A stretch of DNA of 64,000 nt, taken from the NCBI GenBank assembly GCA_029265815.1, contig JAJUGU010000011.1, positions 1 to 64,000 of the forward strand. The letters run 5' to 3'. Below are positions 7,771 through 18,159 of this stretch, in pieces. Every line of letters starts with the position of its first letter. Positions within the stretch are counted from its first letter, which is position 1. Under the pieces are notes generated by a model. That model had not been told where the DNA came from and did no database searches. It worked only from the letters and a program-made list of their open reading frames with translations. The position numbers were made by a program, and so were the translations under genes. The stretch is from Anaerolineaceae bacterium. GTDB taxonomy: Bacteria; Chloroflexota; Anaerolineae; Anaerolineales; Anaerolineaceae.

Positions 7771-9570
7771 ATGCCAGCTGACACGATTCGAAATTTTTGT
7801 ATTATTGCGCATGTGGATCACGGAAAATCCACGCTTGCTGACCGCATGCTTCAGCTTACCGGAACTGTACCTGACCGGGAAATGATGGAGCAGGTGTTGG
7901 ATACCATGGAACTTGAGCGTGAGAAGGGGGTAACGATCAAGGCCTCCGCTGTGCGCATGAAATACCCTTACAAGGGGAAAGAGTACGAGTTGAATTTGAT
8001 CGATACCCCAGGTCATGTTGACTTTAATTATGAAGTCAGCCGTGCACTGGAAGCCTGTGAAGGGGCACTGCTGGTTGTTGATGCCACGCAAGGGGTTGAA
8101 GCCCAGACGCTCGCTAACCTCTACCTTGCGCTGGAATCAAACCTGACGATTCTTCCAGTGATCAATAAAATCGACCTTGCTTCTGCAAGACCTGACGAAG
8201 TTGCAGGCGAGATCGAAGCCCTGCTCGGAATTCCTGCTGATTCAATCCTCAGAGTTTCAGCCAAGGAAGGGATTAACATCGATAAGGTGCTGGATGCGAT
8301 TGTTGAGCAGATTCCTTCCCCCAAAGGTGACAATACTGCACCTTTACAGGCATTGATCTTTGACAGTCACTATGATTCTTATAAAGGTGTTGTGGCTTAT
8401 ATCAGAGTAATGGAAGGAACCCTGCAAACCACTGACACTTTGCGTTTGATGGCTACCCGGGCAGACGTGAAACCAGTGGAAATCGGCGTTTTTGCGCCGG
8501 GAATGGTGCCAGTTAATGAACTCAGAGCCGGAGATGTTGGTTATGTGGCAACGGGACTTAAAACGGTGAAAGAATGCCGCGTAGGTGACACCTTTACCCT
8601 TGCCGTTCAACCGGCTGATTTGCCGCTTCCAGGTTACAGACACCCAAAACCGATGGTATTCGCGGGTATTTACCCTGTTGAAGGGGAAGACTACGAAGAG
8701 TTGAAAGAAGCGCTGGAAAGGCTGCAGTTGAATGATGCTTCTCTTGTTTTCGACCCTGAAACCTCTCAGGCGCTAAATTTTGGCTTTCGCTGTGGTTTTC
8801 TGGGGCTCTTCCACATGGAAATTATCCAGGAGCGAATCGAACGCGAATACAATTTGAACATTGTGGTGACTGCTCCATCAGTTGAGTATGAAGTTGTCCT
8901 GCTTAACGGTGAGACGGTATCCATTTCTTCGCCGGCAAAACTACCAGATGAATCTCAGATCGCTGAAGTTCGCGAACCCTGGATGCGCCTGGAAGTGATC
9001 ACACCGACCGAATTTTATGGAACGATTATGGACCTCGTCACCAAGCGCCGTGGAACCTATATTTCACAGGATTATCCTGCCCCTAACAGGGTTCAGTTGA
9101 ATTACGACATTCCACTTTCAGAATTGATTGTGGATTTCTTTGATGATCTCAAATCACGAACACGCGGATATGCATCGATGGATTACCATTTCCTGGATAT
9201 GCGCCCGGGAAATCTGGTAAAACTTGAAGTTTTGGTCGATTCTGAACCTGTGGATGCACTGGCCGCCATTGTTCATAAGGAAGATGCCTATCATAAAGGT
9301 CAGGCATTGGTCACAAAATTGAAAGCGTTAATTCCAAGACAGATGTTTGATGTGGCTATTCAGGCTTCTGCCAGTGGACGAGTAATCTCACGAGCCAACG
9401 TGAAAGCGTTGCGTAAGGATGTGCTGGCAAAATGTTACGGGGGTGATATTACCCGAAAAAAGAAACTGCTTGAAAAGCAGAAGAAGGGGAAACGCCGCAT
9501 GAAGATGGTTGGCGATGTTGAAATTCCACAGGAAGCATTCATGGCCGTTCTACGGCTGGAGGAAGATTGA
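7771..9570 (+). CDS. lepA: Elongation factor 4 (LepA), ribosome back-translocating GTPase
   Basis: Translational GTPase that acts on stalled or mis-translocated ribosomes. The GTPase motifs are clear: AHVDHGKST (G1, near residue 13), [11 protein letters not shown] (G3) and NKIDL (G4). The C-terminal domain typical of LepA is present, with [16 protein letters not shown] and the end region [14 protein letters not shown] followed by [16 protein letters not shown]. The length of 599 residues is canonical and separates it from EF-G and TypA. The stop overlaps the TTG start of the next gene by two bases, which suggests coupled translation. Confidence 0.98.
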   Translation: MPADTIRNFCIIAHVDHGKSTLADRMLQLTGTVPDREMMEQVLDTMELEREKGVTIKASAVRMKYPYKGKEYELNLIDTPGHVDFNYEVSRALEACEGALLVVDATQGVEAQTLANLYLALESNLTILPVINKIDLASARPDEVAGEIEALLGIPADSILRVSAKEGINIDKVLDAIVEQIPSPKGDNTAPLQALIFDSHYDSYKGVVAYIRVMEGTLQTTDTLRLMATRADVKPVEIGVFAPGMVPVNELRAGDVGYVATGLKTVKECRVGDTFTLAVQPADLPLPGYRHPKPMVFAGIYPVEGEDYEELKEALERLQLNDASLVFDPETSQALNFGFRCGFLGLFHMEIIQERIEREYNLNIVVTAPSVEYEVVLLNGETVSISSPAKLPDESQIAEVREPWMRLEVITPTEFYGTIMDLVTKRRGTYISQDYPAPNRVQLNYDIPLSELIVDFFDDLKSRTRGYASMDYHFLDMRPGNLVKLEVLVDSEPVDALAAIVHKEDAYHKGQALVTKLKALIPRQMFDVAIQASASGRVISRANVKALRKDVLAKCYGGDITRKKKLLEKQKKGKRRMKMVGDVEIPQEAFMAVLRLEED

Positions 9571-10574
9571 CCGTAACCCACTCTTCAAAAATGAAGACCT
9601 TATTGCGCTGGTTACCAGGGGTGATGATCAGCGCGATTGCAATCTACGCGGTCATTCATTTTTCCAGGATGCAGGACTTCCACGCGGCTTTGAAAACCGT
9701 AACTCTTAAATATATCGTCATTATTACGATGCTTTCGTTACTTAGCCTGGTGGTCAGGGCAATTGCCTGGCGTACGATTCTGGGTGATCAAATTAGTTTG
9801 CTTAATTCATTCTTTGGAGTTAACGAAGGATATTTCTTAAACAATCTCTTTCCATTACGCGCGGGAGAGATAGGGCGTGCGTTGTCGGTTGGTCGGTCTT
9901 CTGGATTAGGTATGCTGCATGTTTTGTCAACAATATTAATTGAACGAGCATTTGATATCGTTTTTGCTGCCGGAATTGCATTGATCACCCTTCCGTTTAT
10001 CGTGGGCTCAGAGTGGATCAAGCCGATTGCGTTTTCGGCATTTGTCATAGTCATTTTAGGGCTGGTCTTTTTGTTTCTGGTTGCCAATAATCGTAGGAAA
10101 ATTCAAGGGTGGATTGATAAAAAGGATTTTAAATCCAGATTCCTTGTTGAACGTGTGCTCCCGCAGATCAACAAACTCATCGATGGCATGACTGCACTGG
10201 TCAAGCCTTCTCGGTTTTTATTGAGTTTCTTCTGGATTGGTATGACCTGGGTAGTGTGGATGTTCTTTTATTATTCAACCGTTGCTCAATTGGCAAATGG
10301 AGCTCCATTGTGGTGGGGGGCGTTCGTGTCTAGCCTGTTGGCATTAGGTGTGGCAATTCCCTCAGCTCCAGCGGCTGTAGGGGTATATGAAGCTGCTATT
10401 GTCGGTTCATTGGCATTACTGGGAATATCCAGCAGCTCAGCTCTGGCTTTTGCTATCGTCATGCATCTGGACCAGATCGTTATTACAGCAATATTTGGGA
10501 TGTGGGGCTTAATTCGTGATGGACAGAGTCTGTCAAGTTTGCTTGCAACACTATCCGACCAAAAACTGGCGTAA
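9567..10574 (+). CDS. Lysylphosphatidylglycerol synthase TM-region / YbhN-type flippase-like membrane protein
   Basis: A 335-residue polytopic membrane protein with about eight hydrophobic segments. It carries the family markers [13 protein letters not shown] and [13 protein letters not shown]. Members lie next to glycosyltransferases and are thought to move lipid-linked sugars or phospholipids; the catalytic domain of MprF is absent. The TTG start at 9567 is chosen because GGAGG lies 4 bases upstream and overlaps the end of lepA; the first ATG is at 9591. It opens a block with an SDR epimerase, a GT4 enzyme and three GT-C proteins, which fits a role in exporting a lipid-linked glycan precursor. 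The precise substrate is unknown. Confidence 0.85.
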   Translation: MTVTHSSKMKTLLRWLPGVMISAIAIYAVIHFSRMQDFHAALKTVTLKYIVIITMLSLLSLVVRAIAWRTILGDQISLLNSFFGVNEGYFLNNLFPLRAGEIGRALSVGRSSGLGMLHVLSTILIERAFDIVFAAGIALITLPFIVGSEWIKPIAFSAFVIVILGLVFLFLVANNRRKIQGWIDKKDFKSRFLVERVLPQINKLIDGMTALVKPSRFLLSFFWIGMTWVVWMFFYYSTVAQLANGAPLWWGAFVSSLLALGVAIPSAPAAVGVYEAAIVGSLALLGISSSSALAFAIVMHLDQIVITAIFGMWGLIRDGQSLSSLLATLSDQKLA

Positions 10575-10602
10575 AAGAAGCCAGTACAATGAGGAGTAAA
10601 CA

Positions 10603-11628
10603 ATGAACGGTTATTTATTAATCACTGGAGGTGCCGGTTTCATCGGGTCAAACTATGCTGCACGGTGCCTTGAACGCGGCGAAAGAGTTGTTATATTTGA
10701 TAATCTCTCAAGGCATGGTGCAGAGCTTAATATCGAATGGCTGAGTGACCGCTTTGACCGTAAATCTTTCGAGCTAATCAAAGAAGATATCAGGGATGCC
10801 GACGCCATAAAGGCTGCTGCAAAGGGAGCTGACCGTATCTTGCACCTGGCTGCCCAGGTTGCTGTGACAACTTCGGTTACCGATCCAAAAACCGATTTCG
10901 AGATCAATGCTCACGGTACGTTTAATGCTTTGGAAGCTGCGCGTGCTTCGGGTAGAAAACCTGCTTTTGTGTATGCTTCAACCAATAAAGTCTATGGCGG
11001 AATGGAAGATGTGGAAGTAGTAGAACTGGAAACCCGCTATGATTACAAGGATTTACCTTATGGGGCATCTGAGTTACAGCCGCTAGATTTCCATTCTCCC
11101 TATGGCTGTTCGAAAGGTTGCGGCGACCAGTATGTCAGAGATTATCACCGAATCTACGATCTACCCACAGTAGTTCTGAGGCAGTCGTGCATCTATGGCA
11201 CACGCCAATTTGGTATCGAAGACCAGGGGTGGGTGGCCTGGTTTATCATCGCTGCTGTAACCGGCAGACCGATCACCATTTATGGCAATGGCAAGCAGGT
11301 GCGGGATGTGTTATTTGTGGATGATTTGCTGGATGCGTATGATGCGGCTTTTCAACGCGCTGACAAAGTTGGCGGACAGATTTTTAATATTGGCGGCGGT
11401 AGAGAAAACACTATTTCTGTCTGGAAGGAATTTCAGCCAAAGCTTGAAAAGCTGATTGGGCACCCTGTTCCAACCCAGATCAGGGGATGGCGCCCTGGTG
11501 ACCAACCGGTCTACATTTCTGATATCCGTAAGGCCAAGGAAATGCTTGGCTGGGAACCGAAGATCAAGACCGATACAGGAATCCGCCGATTATTCGATTG
11601 GGTTAATGAAAATCGGAACCTGTTCTGA
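10603..11628 (+). CDS. NAD-dependent SDR sugar epimerase, CDP-paratose 2-epimerase-like
   Basis: Extended short-chain dehydrogenase acting on a nucleotide sugar. The N-terminal Rossmann motif is GGAGFIGS (9-16), the catalytic pair is Tyr168 and Lys172 in SPYGCSKG, and the STNKVYG segment lies at 127-133. STNKVYG together with RQSCIYGTRQFG and YGNGKQVRDVLFVDDL resembles CDP-paratose/CDP-tyvelose 2-epimerases more than UDP-galactose epimerases, but substrate cannot be fixed from sequence. It has GAGGAG upstream of the ATG. The next gene, a GT4 glycosyltransferase, starts at the last base of its stop codon, so the two are translationally coupled. Confidence 0.88.
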   Translation: MNGYLLITGGAGFIGSNYAARCLERGERVVIFDNLSRHGAELNIEWLSDRFDRKSFELIKEDIRDADAIKAAAKGADRILHLAAQVAVTTSVTDPKTDFEINAHGTFNALEAARASGRKPAFVYASTNKVYGGMEDVEVVELETRYDYKDLPYGASELQPLDFHSPYGCSKGCGDQYVRDYHRIYDLPTVVLRQSCIYGTRQFGIEDQGWVAWFIIAAVTGRPITIYGNGKQVRDVLFVDDLLDAYDAAFQRADKVGGQIFNIGGGRENTISVWKEFQPKLEKLIGHPVPTQIRGWRPGDQPVYISDIRKAKEMLGWEPKIKTDTGIRRLFDWVNENRNLF

Positions 11629-12785
11629 TGAAAATACTGATTGTTCTGACATATTACCGCCCGCATATCAGTGGTCTAACGATATATGCAGAGCGCATTG
11701 CAACAGCACTTGCGAGGCGCGGTCATCATGTGACGGTTTTAACTTCTCAGTTTGATTCAACGCTACCTCTTGAAGAAATGATGGAGGGAGTGCGAATTAT
11801 CCGCGTACCGGTTTTGATGCGGTTGAGCAAAGGCGTGATCATGCCGAAATTTGGTTATCTGGCCAGCAAGCTGGTGAAGGAAAACGATGTTGTTCAACTC
11901 CATCTACCGCAATTCGATGCAGCGGGTGTGGCGCTGCGCGGAAGGTTATTGAAAAAACCGACCGTGATTACATATCACTGCGATTTGCAGCTTCCACCCG
12001 GTTTGTTCAACAGAGTAGCAAACATCGCTGTTTTATTGATGAACGATCTCGCTGCTCGTTTCACTCACCGAATCGTTACATATACTGACGATTACGCCAG
12101 GCATTCAAAGTACACCAGACGATTCATGAGAAAAGTTCAGGTAATTGCTCCGCCTGTGGTTTTACCGGAAATTTCTGAAACAGAAAAGATTGAATTCAAT
12201 CGGAAGCATAATCCGAAGAGACAACACCCTGTGATTGGAATGGCAGCACGTTTTGCCACCGAAAAGGGAGTAGAAGTCCTATTAAAGGCAATGCCTGCAA
12301 TCATTGAAAACCACCCAAACGCACTTTTTCAATTTGTTGGGCCTTATCAGCATATCATTGGTGAGGAACAGTATTTTGAAAGACTAAAACCTGAAATCGA
12401 AAAATTTGAGCGCTCAGGTAATTGGAAATTTCTTGGATCCATGTCTCCAAAGCAGATGTCAGGGTTTTACGCCAACCTCGATTTGCTGGTGTTACCCAGT
12501 CTCAATACAACTGAAGCCTTTGGTCTGGTTCAGATTGAAGCCATGATGAATGGCGTGCCCTGTGTCACATCCAATCTGCCAGGAGTGCGGCAGCCTGTCT
12601 CAGTACATGGAATGGGAGAAATCTTTGCAATTGGTGATTCGCAAGAATTGGCAGACAAAGTGTTAGCGGTTCTAGATAATGTTGAAGCGAAACGTGTTCC
12701 AAAAGTGGATTTCTCGCGTTATTCACCAGATCTGATTGCGCAAAAATATGAAGAGTTATTCGAAAAAATTAAACTTGAGCTCTAA
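11628..12785 (+). CDS. Glycosyltransferase family 4 (GT-B fold)
   Basis: A 385-residue cytoplasmic retaining glycosyltransferase that adds a sugar from a nucleotide donor to a lipid or glycan acceptor. The N-terminal domain starts MKILIVLTYYRPHISGL, with the GT4 glycine-rich acceptor loop. The C-terminal donor domain has GMAARFATEKGVEVL and the E-x7-E signature TEAFGLVQIEAMMNG (about 294-308). No membrane segment is seen. The ATG overlaps the epimerase stop (TGATG). The context suggests that it builds a glycan whose parts are handled by the flippase-like protein upstream and the GT-C proteins downstream; this is inference. Confidence 0.9.
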   Translation: MKILIVLTYYRPHISGLTIYAERIATALARRGHHVTVLTSQFDSTLPLEEMMEGVRIIRVPVLMRLSKGVIMPKFGYLASKLVKENDVVQLHLPQFDAAGVALRGRLLKKPTVITYHCDLQLPPGLFNRVANIAVLLMNDLAARFTHRIVTYTDDYARHSKYTRRFMRKVQVIAPPVVLPEISETEKIEFNRKHNPKRQHPVIGMAARFATEKGVEVLLKAMPAIIENHPNALFQFVGPYQHIIGEEQYFERLKPEIEKFERSGNWKFLGSMSPKQMSGFYANLDLLVLPSLNTTEAFGLVQIEAMMNGVPCVTSNLPGVRQPVSVHGMGEIFAIGDSQELADKVLAVLDNVEAKRVPKVDFSRYSPDLIAQKYEELFEKIKLEL

Positions 12786-12820
12786 TTTATAACCAGGAGC
12801 TGATTTTCTGGAGTATCGAC

Positions 12821-15800
12821 GTGTCTACCGATCATAACAATGAAACTTCAAAGATGAAGCATCGTCAAAACCGCCGTCTTAATTTGCCCTGGGTGTGGGA
12901 TGTACTATTGATTGGCATCCTGCTGATTGGTGCATATTTACGGTTTTTTGGCATTCAATGGGACGATAATCAACATCTGCATCCAGATGAACGTTTCTTA
13001 ACCATGGTAGAAACGTCAATCAAACCTGTAGATACCTTACGCGAATATTTTGACACCGCCAACTCATCCTTGAACCCCAATAATTTCGGATACACTTTTT
13101 ATGTATATGGTACCTTACCGATATTTATCGTCCGCTATGTAGGGGAATGGTTTGGTCAAACGGGGTACGATCAAATTAATATTGTCGGCAGGGTACTGTC
13201 AGGTATATTTGACCTGGGTACGCTGGTATTCGTCTACCTGATTGGTAAGCGGCTTTATCGCAATTCCAGGCTTGGTTTACTCGCAACGCTGTTCTCGGCT
13301 TTTGCGGTTCTACAGATTCAGCTTTCACATTATTTTACGGTTGATAATTTTGCGAATTACTTTACCTATGGTGCTATTTATGTTGCGGTATGTATCGCTA
13401 CACGCGCCAAACCTTTGATCGAAAACTCATATTCTGAAAAAGATGGAAGAGTTCCGGTATGGTTGACCGGTAACTGGTCATCTTTCAGTCTCTATGCTCT
13501 TTTCGGACTGCTCTACGGGATGGCAATGGCATCTAAAGTCAGCATCTGGGCATTAGCTTTGTTGCTTCCTCTGGCGGTATTCCTCTATTACAGGAAGTCA
13601 GCGGTCAACCATGACCAAACCGAAATTGCGATTATCATTCGCAATCTGGTTTTAGCCGGTATCGTTGCCTTTTTTACCTTCCGCATCTTCCAGCCTTATT
13701 CTTTTATGGGGCCAGGATTCCTGGGCATGAAGATAAATGAAAATTGGCTGGCAAGCATGCGCGAACTGGCTGCCATTCAAAGCGGTGATGTCGATGTTCC
13801 TTACGCACTGCAATGGGCACGCCGCCCGGTGACATTCACACTGCAGAACTACGTTCTCTGGGGTGTGGGTATTCCTTTGGGGCTGCTCAGCATTGGCGGT
13901 TTGCTCTGGATGGCGTGGCGTTCGATTAAGGGTGATTGGCCAAAGCATATTTTGCTCTGGAGCTGGGTTGCCTTTGTGTTGATCACACAATCATTGAGTC
14001 CGGTCAAAAGTATGCGCTACATCGTCTCCATCTATCCAGGCCTGGCGCTGATTGCGTCTTGGACGATCTTTAAGTTGATGGAAAACGGTGTGAAACGAGT
14101 ACAAAAGTTAAGAGCGATCACATTTAACTGGCGCAAGGCGTTGGCTGTAATGTTGCTGGTGATCACTATTACAGGCACTGTGATCTATGCAATTGCCTTC
14201 ACGAATATCTATTCCAAACCGGTTACCAGAGTGGCTGCTGGTGAATGGATTTATGAAAACATTCCGGGTGCGATCAACCTTTCTTTCACATCAACAACAA
14301 CCGGTAAGAAATTTACCCAGCCTCTGGCCTATCAGAATTCAGCGTTGATTGCATCTGATGCGCCGTATGCTTATGGTTTCACAGCCGCAGACTCTGGTAA
14401 ATTGACAACAATCACGATTGAGCATGTGCAAACCCAATCTTCTGATGCAGCTGTAACATCGTTAATTGCCACACTTTATGAAATCAATGGCGACGAAAGG
14501 AATTATCGAGCAGCTGGATTCTATCAATCCACTTTCGCTCAAAGCAGTGATGGGCGCGGTGAGAAGGCTGTCATCACACTGGAGGGAGCTGCAGACCTTT
14601 ACGCAGGGAAACAGTATGAGTTAATCATTGAGGTCGCAGAACCTTCTGTCTTCTTGCGCATTTCAGGTGCTGTCATTCTGGCTTATGGTGAGGACAGCGG
14701 CTCATCGGTGCAATATCTTGCGTCTCCAGTCTATCGATTAACCAGCGCAAATGCCTTTCAAACCATTTTTTATCCTCGTGAATCAGGCGAACTTTCAACA
14801 ATCACGTTGAACCGGGTGGTTGACCTGCTCGGAACTACAGGTGAAAAAACGTTGACCGTCAATCTGATTGATCCCAACAATCCCGATGCTATACTGGCTT
14901 CAGGCAGTGTAACGGGAACATTTCTGCCCAAAGACGATCCACGGGGTGAATCTGTAACTATCACTCTTAGTAAGCCAGTAGGGCTGGAAAAATCGACTGG
15001 ATATACACTTGGCCTGACCCTTACTGGTGAAGGAGCATTGGGTATCTATAACGATACCACCGCGGTGGAGTCGTCATGGGACGATGCTTTGCCGGTAAGT
15101 ATGTATGGTTATAACCAGTTCGGTTACTGGGATGGCATATATGGCAACAACCGCAATATGGAATTGTATTGGGATGATAATGAGGACAAATATTCTTCAT
15201 TAACTTTAAACCTGGACCAAACGGATGCGATTTTCATTAGTTCTAGCCGCCAGTGGGGATCGATCACACGCATACCGGAGCGGTATCCGTTAACCACAGA
15301 GTATTACAGGGCTTTGATTGGCTGTCCAAAGGATAAAGATATCCTCTGGTGCTATTCTGTGGCCAAGCCGGGTATGTTTAAAGGTGAACTCGGATTCGAC
15401 CTCGTTGCTGTATTTCAAAACGACCCGAAAATCGGGAATATTAAATTCAATGATCAATTTGCTGAAGAAGCCTTTACCGTTTATGACCATCCAAAGGTTT
15501 TGATTTTTCACAAAACGAATGACTATGACAGCCAGAAGGTACGTGAGATTCTTGGAGCCGTCGATCTTACAGCAGCAGTACATCTGACACCAAGTGAAGC
15601 AAGCAGCTTTCGTGGTAATTTAAAGTTGACTCCAGAAGAAAAAGAAATTCAACAAGCGGGGGGGACCTGGTCAGAGCTGTTCCCGGCAGCGTCAATTTTG
15701 AATCAAAAACCATGGGCGGCAGCAGTGGTGTGGTATCTGGCCATCATGCTGCTGGGGTGGCTCGTTTATCCATTAACACGTATTTTCTTAAAGGGCTTGC

Positions 15801-18148
15801 CTGACCGCGGATATGCTTTTAGCCGTCTGACCGTTTTGATCTTGCTTGCCTATTTCACATGGCTGGCAGCCTCACTTGGAGGATCATTCAACCGCTCAAC
15901 CATTGGAGTTGTGTTAACTCTGTTAGTTGCGGCCAATGTTGCGGTGTTTTATTTACAGCGTAAAGAAATAACAGCAGAAATCAAATCTCGTAGGAAATAT
16001 TTTCTGCTGGTTGAAGGGGTTATTCTCGCTTTCTTCCTGGTCGATCTGATCATTCGAATCGGTAACCCTGATCTGTGGCACCCATGGAAGGGCGGGGAGA
16101 AACCGATGGACCTTTCTTATTTCACTGCGGTCCTGAAGAGCACAACCTTTCCTCCTTACGACCCCTGGTATGCGGGTGGGTATATCAATTATTACTATTA
16201 TGGATATGTCGTAGTTGGAGTACTGGTCAAGTTCCTGGGGATTATTCCTGATATCGCATATAACCTGATCTTGCCAACTTTGTTCGGCCTGACCGGTGTG
16301 GGTGCATTCGGGATCGGTTGGAATCTGTTCACACATCGTGAAATTGACCCGGCGAACGGAATGCAGGCAGATTCGCTTTCTGGAAATAAACGCTCACTTT
16401 TCGCTGGCGTTACCGCTGCTTTTGCAGTACTGATTATGGGAAACCTGGGAACGGTTCGTATGTTCTGGCAGGGGTTACAGAGAATTGCGGCTCCAGATGG
16501 GATTATTGATGGCGCCACACTTTTCGAACGGATCAAGTGGGTGGTGTTGGGATTAGGCAAGTTCTTTACCGGGACGAAGATGCCTTATGGATACGGCGAT
16601 TGGTACTGGAATCCATCACGCGCTATCCCTGGAGAGGTGATCACGGAGTTTCCCTTCTTCACTTTTACCTATGCAGACCTGCACGCTCACATGATCGCGC
16701 TGCCGATCACTCTGCTTGTTCTGGGGTGGGCGATTTCTATGTTGCTGCGCAAGGCTGATTGGGAAGCCGGTCTGGGAAATAAGAAGTGGATTCCCCTGTT
16801 GGGGTCACTTCTTTTTGGTGGATTGATCATTGGCACCTTGAGACCGACGAACACATGGGATCTGCCAACTTACCTTGTGTTTGCTTCAGCAGTTCTTCTG
16901 TATGTTTGCTGGAAGTATGCCTCACTGCCTCAAAAATTCTTTTCCTCATTACCGGTTGGGTTAAGAAAACTCATTTTTTGCGGGCTGGTGATCGCTGTTT
17001 TCGTGGGATCTGTACTGGTGTTCTTCCTGCCCTTTACAGAGAAATACGGTCAGGCTTATGGTTCTATGACCTCATGGAAGGGTGATTATACCCAATTGAA
17101 AGATTACCTCGTCCACTGGGGGTGGCAGCTTTTCTTGATCACCACCTGGCTGGTGTGGGAAACCCGCGAATGGCTTGCTGCAACGCCGGCTTCAGTGCTA
17201 AAACGTTTTAAGCCATATCTTGGCTATTTACAGGTGGTGGTGGTGTTATTTGCAGCGGTCTTGATCCTGTTAACTTTACTGGGCGTAAAAATTGGCTGGA
17301 TAGTAGGAATCCTGGGTGTATGGGCATTGATATTAATGCTCAGATCCGACCAACCAGATTTAAAGCGGCTGGTTCTCTTCATGGTGGGTACAGGATTGAT
17401 CTTGACGCTTTTCGTTGAACTATTTGCGTTGGCGGGTGACATCGGGCGCATGAATACGGTTTTCAAATTCTATTATCAGGCATGGACCATGCTAGGGCTC
17501 AGCGCAGCTGCTGCGCTGGTGTGGTTGACCCCTGCTGTAACCACATGTTGGAAGCCGGGTGTTACAAATGTATGGCAAATCCTTTTTGCGCTATTGGTGT
17601 TTGGAGGGTTGCTATATCCAATCACAGCTGCAATAGATAAAATCCGAGATCGTATGTCTGACCAGGCTCCTGCGGGATTGGATGGAACCGCCTACATGAG
17701 AACCTCCACATATTCGGATGAAGGAGTGGAGATGCATCTCGATGAAGATTACCAGGCAATCCAGTGGATGCGTGAGAATGTTAAGGGATCTCCTGTCATC
17801 GTGGAAGCCAATACGGTGGAATATCGCTGGGGAAACCGATTCACGATCTACACCGGGTTGCCGGGTGTCCTTGGCTGGAACTGGCACCAACGCCAGCAGC
17901 GTGGGTACATGGATTACAATGGCATTCAGAGCAGATTGACTGAAATCCCGTATTTTTACGAAACCACATTGATTAATGATGCAGTGGAATTTCTTAAAAA
18001 GTATGATGTGAAATACATCATTCTGGGACAGTTGGAACGTGCATACCACTCAGGTATTGGGTTGGACAAATTTGAACAGTATGATGGTGTCTATTGGAAA
18101 GAAGTCTTTCGTGTGAATGACACTGTCATTTACGAAGTCATCCCATAG
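12821..18148 (+). CDS. Giant GT-C glycosyltransferase fused to a DUF2298 (YYY-type) membrane module
   Basis: A 1775-residue polytopic protein. Residues about 25-480 form an ArnT/PMT-like GT-C module with an acidic first loop (Asp48-Asp49, Asp56-Glu57). Residues about 520-760 are hydrophilic and contain two tandem beta-sandwich-like repeats (from about 523 and 655) that share SGKLTTITI/SGELSTITL and a later GRGEKAVITL/PRGESVTITL. A short soluble region precedes a second membrane module with the DUF2298 block EKPMDLSYF...FPPYDPWYAGGY (about 1090-1125). A soluble tail (about 1635-1775) is shared with the next protein. The start is GTG with GGAG 7 bases upstream. It probably transfers a sugar from a polyprenyl carrier to an outer-surface acceptor, but no acceptor is known. 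Confidence 0.85.
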   Translation: MSTDHNNETSKMKHRQNRRLNLPWVWDVLLIGILLIGAYLRFFGIQWDDNQHLHPDERFLTMVETSIKPVDTLREYFDTANSSLNPNNFGYTFYVYGTLPIFIVRYVGEWFGQTGYDQINIVGRVLSGIFDLGTLVFVYLIGKRLYRNSRLGLLATLFSAFAVLQIQLSHYFTVDNFANYFTYGAIYVAVCIATRAKPLIENSYSEKDGRVPVWLTGNWSSFSLYALFGLLYGMAMASKVSIWALALLLPLAVFLYYRKSAVNHDQTEIAIIIRNLVLAGIVAFFTFRIFQPYSFMGPGFLGMKINENWLASMRELAAIQSGDVDVPYALQWARRPVTFTLQNYVLWGVGIPLGLLSIGGLLWMAWRSIKGDWPKHILLWSWVAFVLITQSLSPVKSMRYIVSIYPGLALIASWTIFKLMENGVKRVQKLRAITFNWRKALAVMLLVITITGTVIYAIAFTNIYSKPVTRVAAGEWIYENIPGAINLSFTSTTTGKKFTQPLAYQNSALIASDAPYAYGFTAADSGKLTTITIEHVQTQSSDAAVTSLIATLYEINGDERNYRAAGFYQSTFAQSSDGRGEKAVITLEGAADLYAGKQYELIIEVAEPSVFLRISGAVILAYGEDSGSSVQYLASPVYRLTSANAFQTIFYPRESGELSTITLNRVVDLLGTTGEKTLTVNLIDPNNPDAILASGSVTGTFLPKDDPRGESVTITLSKPVGLEKSTGYTLGLTLTGEGALGIYNDTTAVESSWDDALPVSMYGYNQFGYWDGIYGNNRNMELYWDDNEDKYSSLTLNLDQTDAIFISSSRQWGSITRIPERYPLTTEYYRALIGCPKDKDILWCYSVAKPGMFKGELGFDLVAVFQNDPKIGNIKFNDQFAEEAFTVYDHPKVLIFHKTNDYDSQKVREILGAVDLTAAVHLTPSEASSFRGNLKLTPEEKEIQQAGGTWSELFPAASILNQKPWAAAVVWYLAIMLLGWLVYPLTRIFLKGLPDRGYAFSRLTVLILLAYFTWLAASLGGSFNRSTIGVVLTLLVAANVAVFYLQRKEITAEIKSRRKYFLLVEGVILAFFLVDLIIRIGNPDLWHPWKGGEKPMDLSYFTAVLKSTTFPPYDPWYAGGYINYYYYGYVVVGVLVKFLGIIPDIAYNLILPTLFGLTGVGAFGIGWNLFTHREIDPANGMQADSLSGNKRSLFAGVTAAFAVLIMGNLGTVRMFWQGLQRIAAPDGIIDGATLFERIKWVVLGLGKFFTGTKMPYGYGDWYWNPSRAIPGEVITEFPFFTFTYADLHAHMIALPITLLVLGWAISMLLRKADWEAGLGNKKWIPLLGSLLFGGLIIGTLRPTNTWDLPTYLVFASAVLLYVCWKYASLPQKFFSSLPVGLRKLIFCGLVIAVFVGSVLVFFLPFTEKYGQAYGSMTSWKGDYTQLKDYLVHWGWQLFLITTWLVWETREWLAATPASVLKRFKPYLGYLQVVVVLFAAVLILLTLLGVKIGWIVGILGVWALILMLRSDQPDLKRLVLFMVGTGLILTLFVELFALAGDIGRMNTVFKFYYQAWTMLGLSAAAALVWLTPAVTTCWKPGVTNVWQILFALLVFGGLLYPITAAIDKIRDRMSDQAPAGLDGTAYMRTSTYSDEGVEMHLDEDYQAIQWMRENVKGSPVIVEANTVEYRWGNRFTIYTGLPGVLGWNWHQRQQRGYMDYNGIQSRLTEIPYFYETTLINDAVEFLKKYDVKYIILGQLERAYHSGIGLDKFEQYDGVYWKEVFRVNDTVIYEVIP

Positions 18149-18159
18149 ACTGGCAGGGC

